Shown here: piece by piece, positions 6,521-8,371 of the stretch | Numbering within the stretch: the first letter of the stretch is position 1 | Layout of the letters: every line of letters starts with the position of its first letter | Assembly (NCBI GenBank): GCA_023387775.1 | Contig: JAEWHN010000208.1 | Span: 1-8,371, forward strand | Length of the DNA stretch: 8,371 nucleotides | Reading direction: 5' to 3' | Origin: Pseudomonadota bacterium | GTDB lineage: Bacteria; Pseudomonadota; Alphaproteobacteria; Rhizobiales; Rhizobiaceae | Made by a program: the position numbers and the translations under genes | The notes under the pieces: generated by a model | Databases searched by the model: none | Seen by the model: only the letters and a program-made list of their open reading frames with translations | Told to the model about the DNA's origin: nothing

Positions 6521-6549
6521 TCGACAGCCGGGTAGCCTCCTGCTAGAAG
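6521..6549 (+). promoter_or_regulatory. Candidate promoter of prfC
   Basis: TCGACA (6521-6526) is followed after 17 bases by TAGAAG (6544-6549), preceded by TGC as an extended -10 element. It lies between the DUF2283 stop and the prfC start and would give a leader of about 20 nt. No terminator is visible after the DUF2283 gene, so read-through from the small-gene pair into prfC is also possible. Confidence 0.35.
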
Positions 6550-6575
6550 CCCGCGCAACAACAGGATCATCACAC

Positions 6576-8168
6576 ATGGCCGAAGACATAGCCAAGGCGG
6601 TCGCGCGCCGCCGCACCTTCGCGATCATCGCGCATCCGGACGCCGGCAAGACCACGCTCACCGAAAAGCTGCTGCTGTTCGGCGGCGCCATCCAGCTCGC
6701 CGGCGAGGTGAAGGCCAAGAAGGACCGCATCCAGACCCGTTCCGACTGGATGAAGATCGAGCGCGAGCGCGGCATCTCCGTCGTCACCTCGGTCATGACC
6801 TTCGAATATGGCGACAACGTCTTCAACCTGCTCGACACGCCTGGCCACGAAGACTTCGCCGACGACACTTATCGCACGCTCTCGGCGGTGGATGCGGCGG
6901 TCATGGTCATCGACGCCGCAAAGGGCATTGAGCCGCGCACGCTGAAGCTGTTCGAGGTCTGCCGCCTGCGCGACATTCCCATCATCACCTTCGTCAACAA
7001 GATGGATCGCGAGGCGCGCGACATCTATGAGATCCTTGACGAGATCGAGCAGAAGCTGGCACTCGACACCGCGCCCATCACCTGGCCCATCGTCCAGGGC
7101 AAGACCTTTGCCGGCACCTATCACCTGGTCGAAAACGCGGTCCGCCGCGGCGACGACGAAAAGGAGCGCACGCCGGTCCACGGCCCCGATTCCAACCGCG
7201 CCGCCGGCCTTCTGCCCGACAACGACCGCCCGGCCTTCATCGAGGAGCTGGAACTGGCGCGCGAGGCCTGCCGCCCGTTCGACCTGGAAGCCTTCCGCCA
7301 GGGCCACCTGACCCCGGTCTATTTCGGCTCGGCGCTGCGCAATTACGGCGTGCGCGACCTGATCGAGGCGCTGGGCGACTATGGCCCGGCGCCGCGCGCG
7401 CAGGAGGCGGACACCCGTAAGGTCGAGGCGACGGAGGAGAAGATGACCTCCTTCGTGTTCAAGATCCAGGCCAACATGGACCCCAACCACCGCGACCGCA
7501 TCGCCTTCGTGCGCGTCTGCTCCGGAACGCTCCAGCGCGGCATGAAGGCCAAGCTGGTACGCACCGGCAAGCCGATCAGCCTGTCGGCGCCGCAGTTCTT
7601 CTTCGCCCGCAGCCGCATCACCGCCGACGAGGCCTATGCCGGCGACGTGGTCGGCATTCCCAACCACGGCACGCTGCGCATCGGCGACACGCTGACCGAG
7701 GGCGAGGAGATTCTGTTCCGGGGCGTGCCCAACTTCGCACCGGAAATCCTGCGCCGCGTGCGCCTGGGCGACGCCATGAAGGCCAAGAAGCTGAAGGAAG
7801 CCCTGCAGCAGATGGCCGAGGAGGGCGTGGTGCAGCTGTTCCAGCCCGAGGATGGTTCGCCGGCCATCGTCGGCGTGGTCGGCGCGCTGCAGATCGACGT
7901 GCTCAAAGAGCGCCTCAACATCGAATACACGCTGCCGGTCGATTTCGAGATGTCGCGTTTTTCGGTCTGCCGCTGGATCGACGCCGACGACAAGGCCGAC
8001 CTGCAGCGTTTCGTCGAGTCGCATCGTGGCGACATCGCCCGCGACCTCGACAACGATCCGGTGTTTTTGGCCCAGCACGAGTTCTCGCTGAACTACGAGG
8101 CCGAGCGCTGGAAGGCGATCCGGTTCACTGCGGTCAAGGATTATCAGGTCCGCGACAAGGCGGCGTGA
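6576..8168 (+). CDS. prfC: Peptide chain release factor 3 (RF3)
   Basis: This ribosome-dependent translational GTPase recycles RF1/RF2 after termination. The 530-aa product is full length (E. coli RF3 is 529 aa). G-domain motifs are AHPDAGKTT (residues 19-27, G1), RGISV (65-69, switch I/G2), DTPGHEDF (87-94, G3) and NKMD (141-144, G4). RF3-typical stretches follow: APITWPI after the helix behind G4, then the beta-barrel domain II starting near KMTSFVFKIQANMDPNHRDR, and domain III with EEGVVQLFQP and VGVVGALQIDVL. RGISVVTSVM and the ITWP segment separate it from EF-G and TypA. The ATG at 6576 is supported by family alignment; the AGGAT 8 nt upstream is a weak ribosome-binding site. It appears monocistronic or weakly linked to the DUF2283 gene 71 bp upstream. 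Confidence 0.97.
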   Translation: MAEDIAKAVARRRTFAIIAHPDAGKTTLTEKLLLFGGAIQLAGEVKAKKDRIQTRSDWMKIERERGISVVTSVMTFEYGDNVFNLLDTPGHEDFADDTYRTLSAVDAAVMVIDAAKGIEPRTLKLFEVCRLRDIPIITFVNKMDREARDIYEILDEIEQKLALDTAPITWPIVQGKTFAGTYHLVENAVRRGDDEKERTPVHGPDSNRAAGLLPDNDRPAFIEELELAREACRPFDLEAFRQGHLTPVYFGSALRNYGVRDLIEALGDYGPAPRAQEADTRKVEATEEKMTSFVFKIQANMDPNHRDRIAFVRVCSGTLQRGMKAKLVRTGKPISLSAPQFFFARSRITADEAYAGDVVGIPNHGTLRIGDTLTEGEEILFRGVPNFAPEILRRVRLGDAMKAKKLKEALQQMAEEGVVQLFQPEDGSPAIVGVVGALQIDVLKERLNIEYTLPVDFEMSRFSVCRWIDADDKADLQRFVESHRGDIARDLDNDPVFLAQHEFSLNYEAERWKAIRFTAVKDYQVRDKAA

Positions 8169-8174
8169 TCCGCA

Positions 8175-8214
8175 CGCCTTACCTTCCCTCGATGGGAAGC
8201 AATCGGATAAGGCG
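8175..8214. other. Stem-loop just after prfC
   Basis: The outer arms CGCCTTA (8175-8181) and TAAGGCG (8208-8214) pair perfectly. Inside, CTTCCC (8183-8188) and GGGAAG (8194-8199) form a second perfect stem around TCGAT. The structure begins 6 bp after the prfC stop and may act as a transcription end or mRNA 3' protector, but there is no T-tract, so it is not a textbook terminator. It directly abuts the repeat element on its right. Confidence 0.45.
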
Positions 8215-8220
8215 CGACCT

Positions 8221-8358
8221 ACCCCCACTCGGCCTCGCTTCGCTCGGCACCTCTCCCTCTCAAAAGGGGAGAGGAAGGGCGCCAAGCTCGCGGACGGCGT
8301 TTCCTCTTCCCCGTCGACCGGGGGAGAGGTGGTTTGCGAAGCAAACCGGAGTGGGGGT
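8221..8358. repeat. Inverted pair of 39-bp dispersed repeat units (REP/BIME-like element)
   Basis: The 39-bp unit at 8221-8259 (ACCCCCACTC...CCTCTCCCTC) recurs inverted at 8320-8358; aligned without gaps they agree at about 30 of 39 positions, with the outer 10 bp identical. Each unit is centred on GCTTCGC. In the right copy GGTTTGC-GAA-GCAAACC (8331-8347) is a perfect 7-bp hairpin. Each unit is also joined to a second hairpin toward the middle: CCTCTCCC with GGGAGAGG on the left (about 8250-8274), and CCTCTTCCCC with GGGGGAGAGG on the right (8303-8312 with 8320-8329, one mismatch). I recognise this sort of element as a common intergenic repeat in Mesorhizobium-like genomes; no transposase is present. 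Confidence 0.65.
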
Positions 8359-8371
8359 CGAATTCTCTATG

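Noticed and set aside
6570..8285. A 571-codon open frame on the minus strand opposite prfC
   Set aside because: It is a shadow of prfC: long because of GC-rich codon bias, with no family motif and starting inside the repeat element.
8175..8358. CRISPR array or insertion sequence at the right end
   Set aside because: There are only two units, in inverted and not direct orientation, with no uniform spacers, no transposase and no cas gene.

Overview
The window looks like chromosomal DNA of a high-GC alphaproteobacterium, most likely a Hyphomicrobiales/Phyllobacteriaceae (Mesorhizobium-like) genome. This rests on strong G/C preference at third codon positions, the protein sequences of dut, prfC and the hydroxyproline-type enzyme, and the dispersed 'ACCCCCACTC...CCTCTCCC' palindromic repeats at the right end, which I associate with that group. 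The assignment is an inference, since no search was possible.

Left block (1-2217, all minus strand): in transcription order, a 270-aa isocitrate lyase/PEP-mutase superfamily protein, a PfpI/DJ-1-type class I glutamine-amidotransferase-like protein, and the first 222 residues of a proline-racemase-family enzyme that most resembles trans-3-hydroxy-L-proline dehydratase and runs off the left edge. The gaps are 73 and 98 bp. They could be co-transcribed, but the dehydratase also has a promoter-like sequence of its own.

Middle block (2218-5338): about 1 kb with no convincing protein gene holds an AT-richer stretch with a 17-bp operator-like palindrome, a short dispersed palindrome, and, just upstream of the permease, a 34-codon ORF with a very strong Shine-Dalgarno whose stop overlaps the permease start (ATGA). 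It is followed by a 12-TM APC-superfamily amino acid permease and, 25 bp later, a small universal-stress-protein (UspA-fold) protein lacking the usual ATP-binding glycines. The two form a probable operon ending at a good intrinsic terminator (about 5392-5430).

Right block (5442-8371): dut (dUTPase) on the minus strand, convergent with the stress protein gene; divergent from it, a small two-gene unit (DUF4258 then DUF2283, ATGA overlap) with the layout of a toxin-antitoxin pair; then prfC (peptide chain release factor 3). Downstream of prfC lie a stem-loop and a large inverted-repeat element built from two 39-bp units facing each other.

Most of the window is ordinary housekeeping or transport. 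I see no clear new multi-gene system. The features most worth a second look are the coupled leader ORF of the permease, the permease/degenerate-Usp pair, the DUF4258/DUF2283 pair, the orphan operator in the 1-kb gap, and the hairpin that would cover the PfpI ribosome-binding site.
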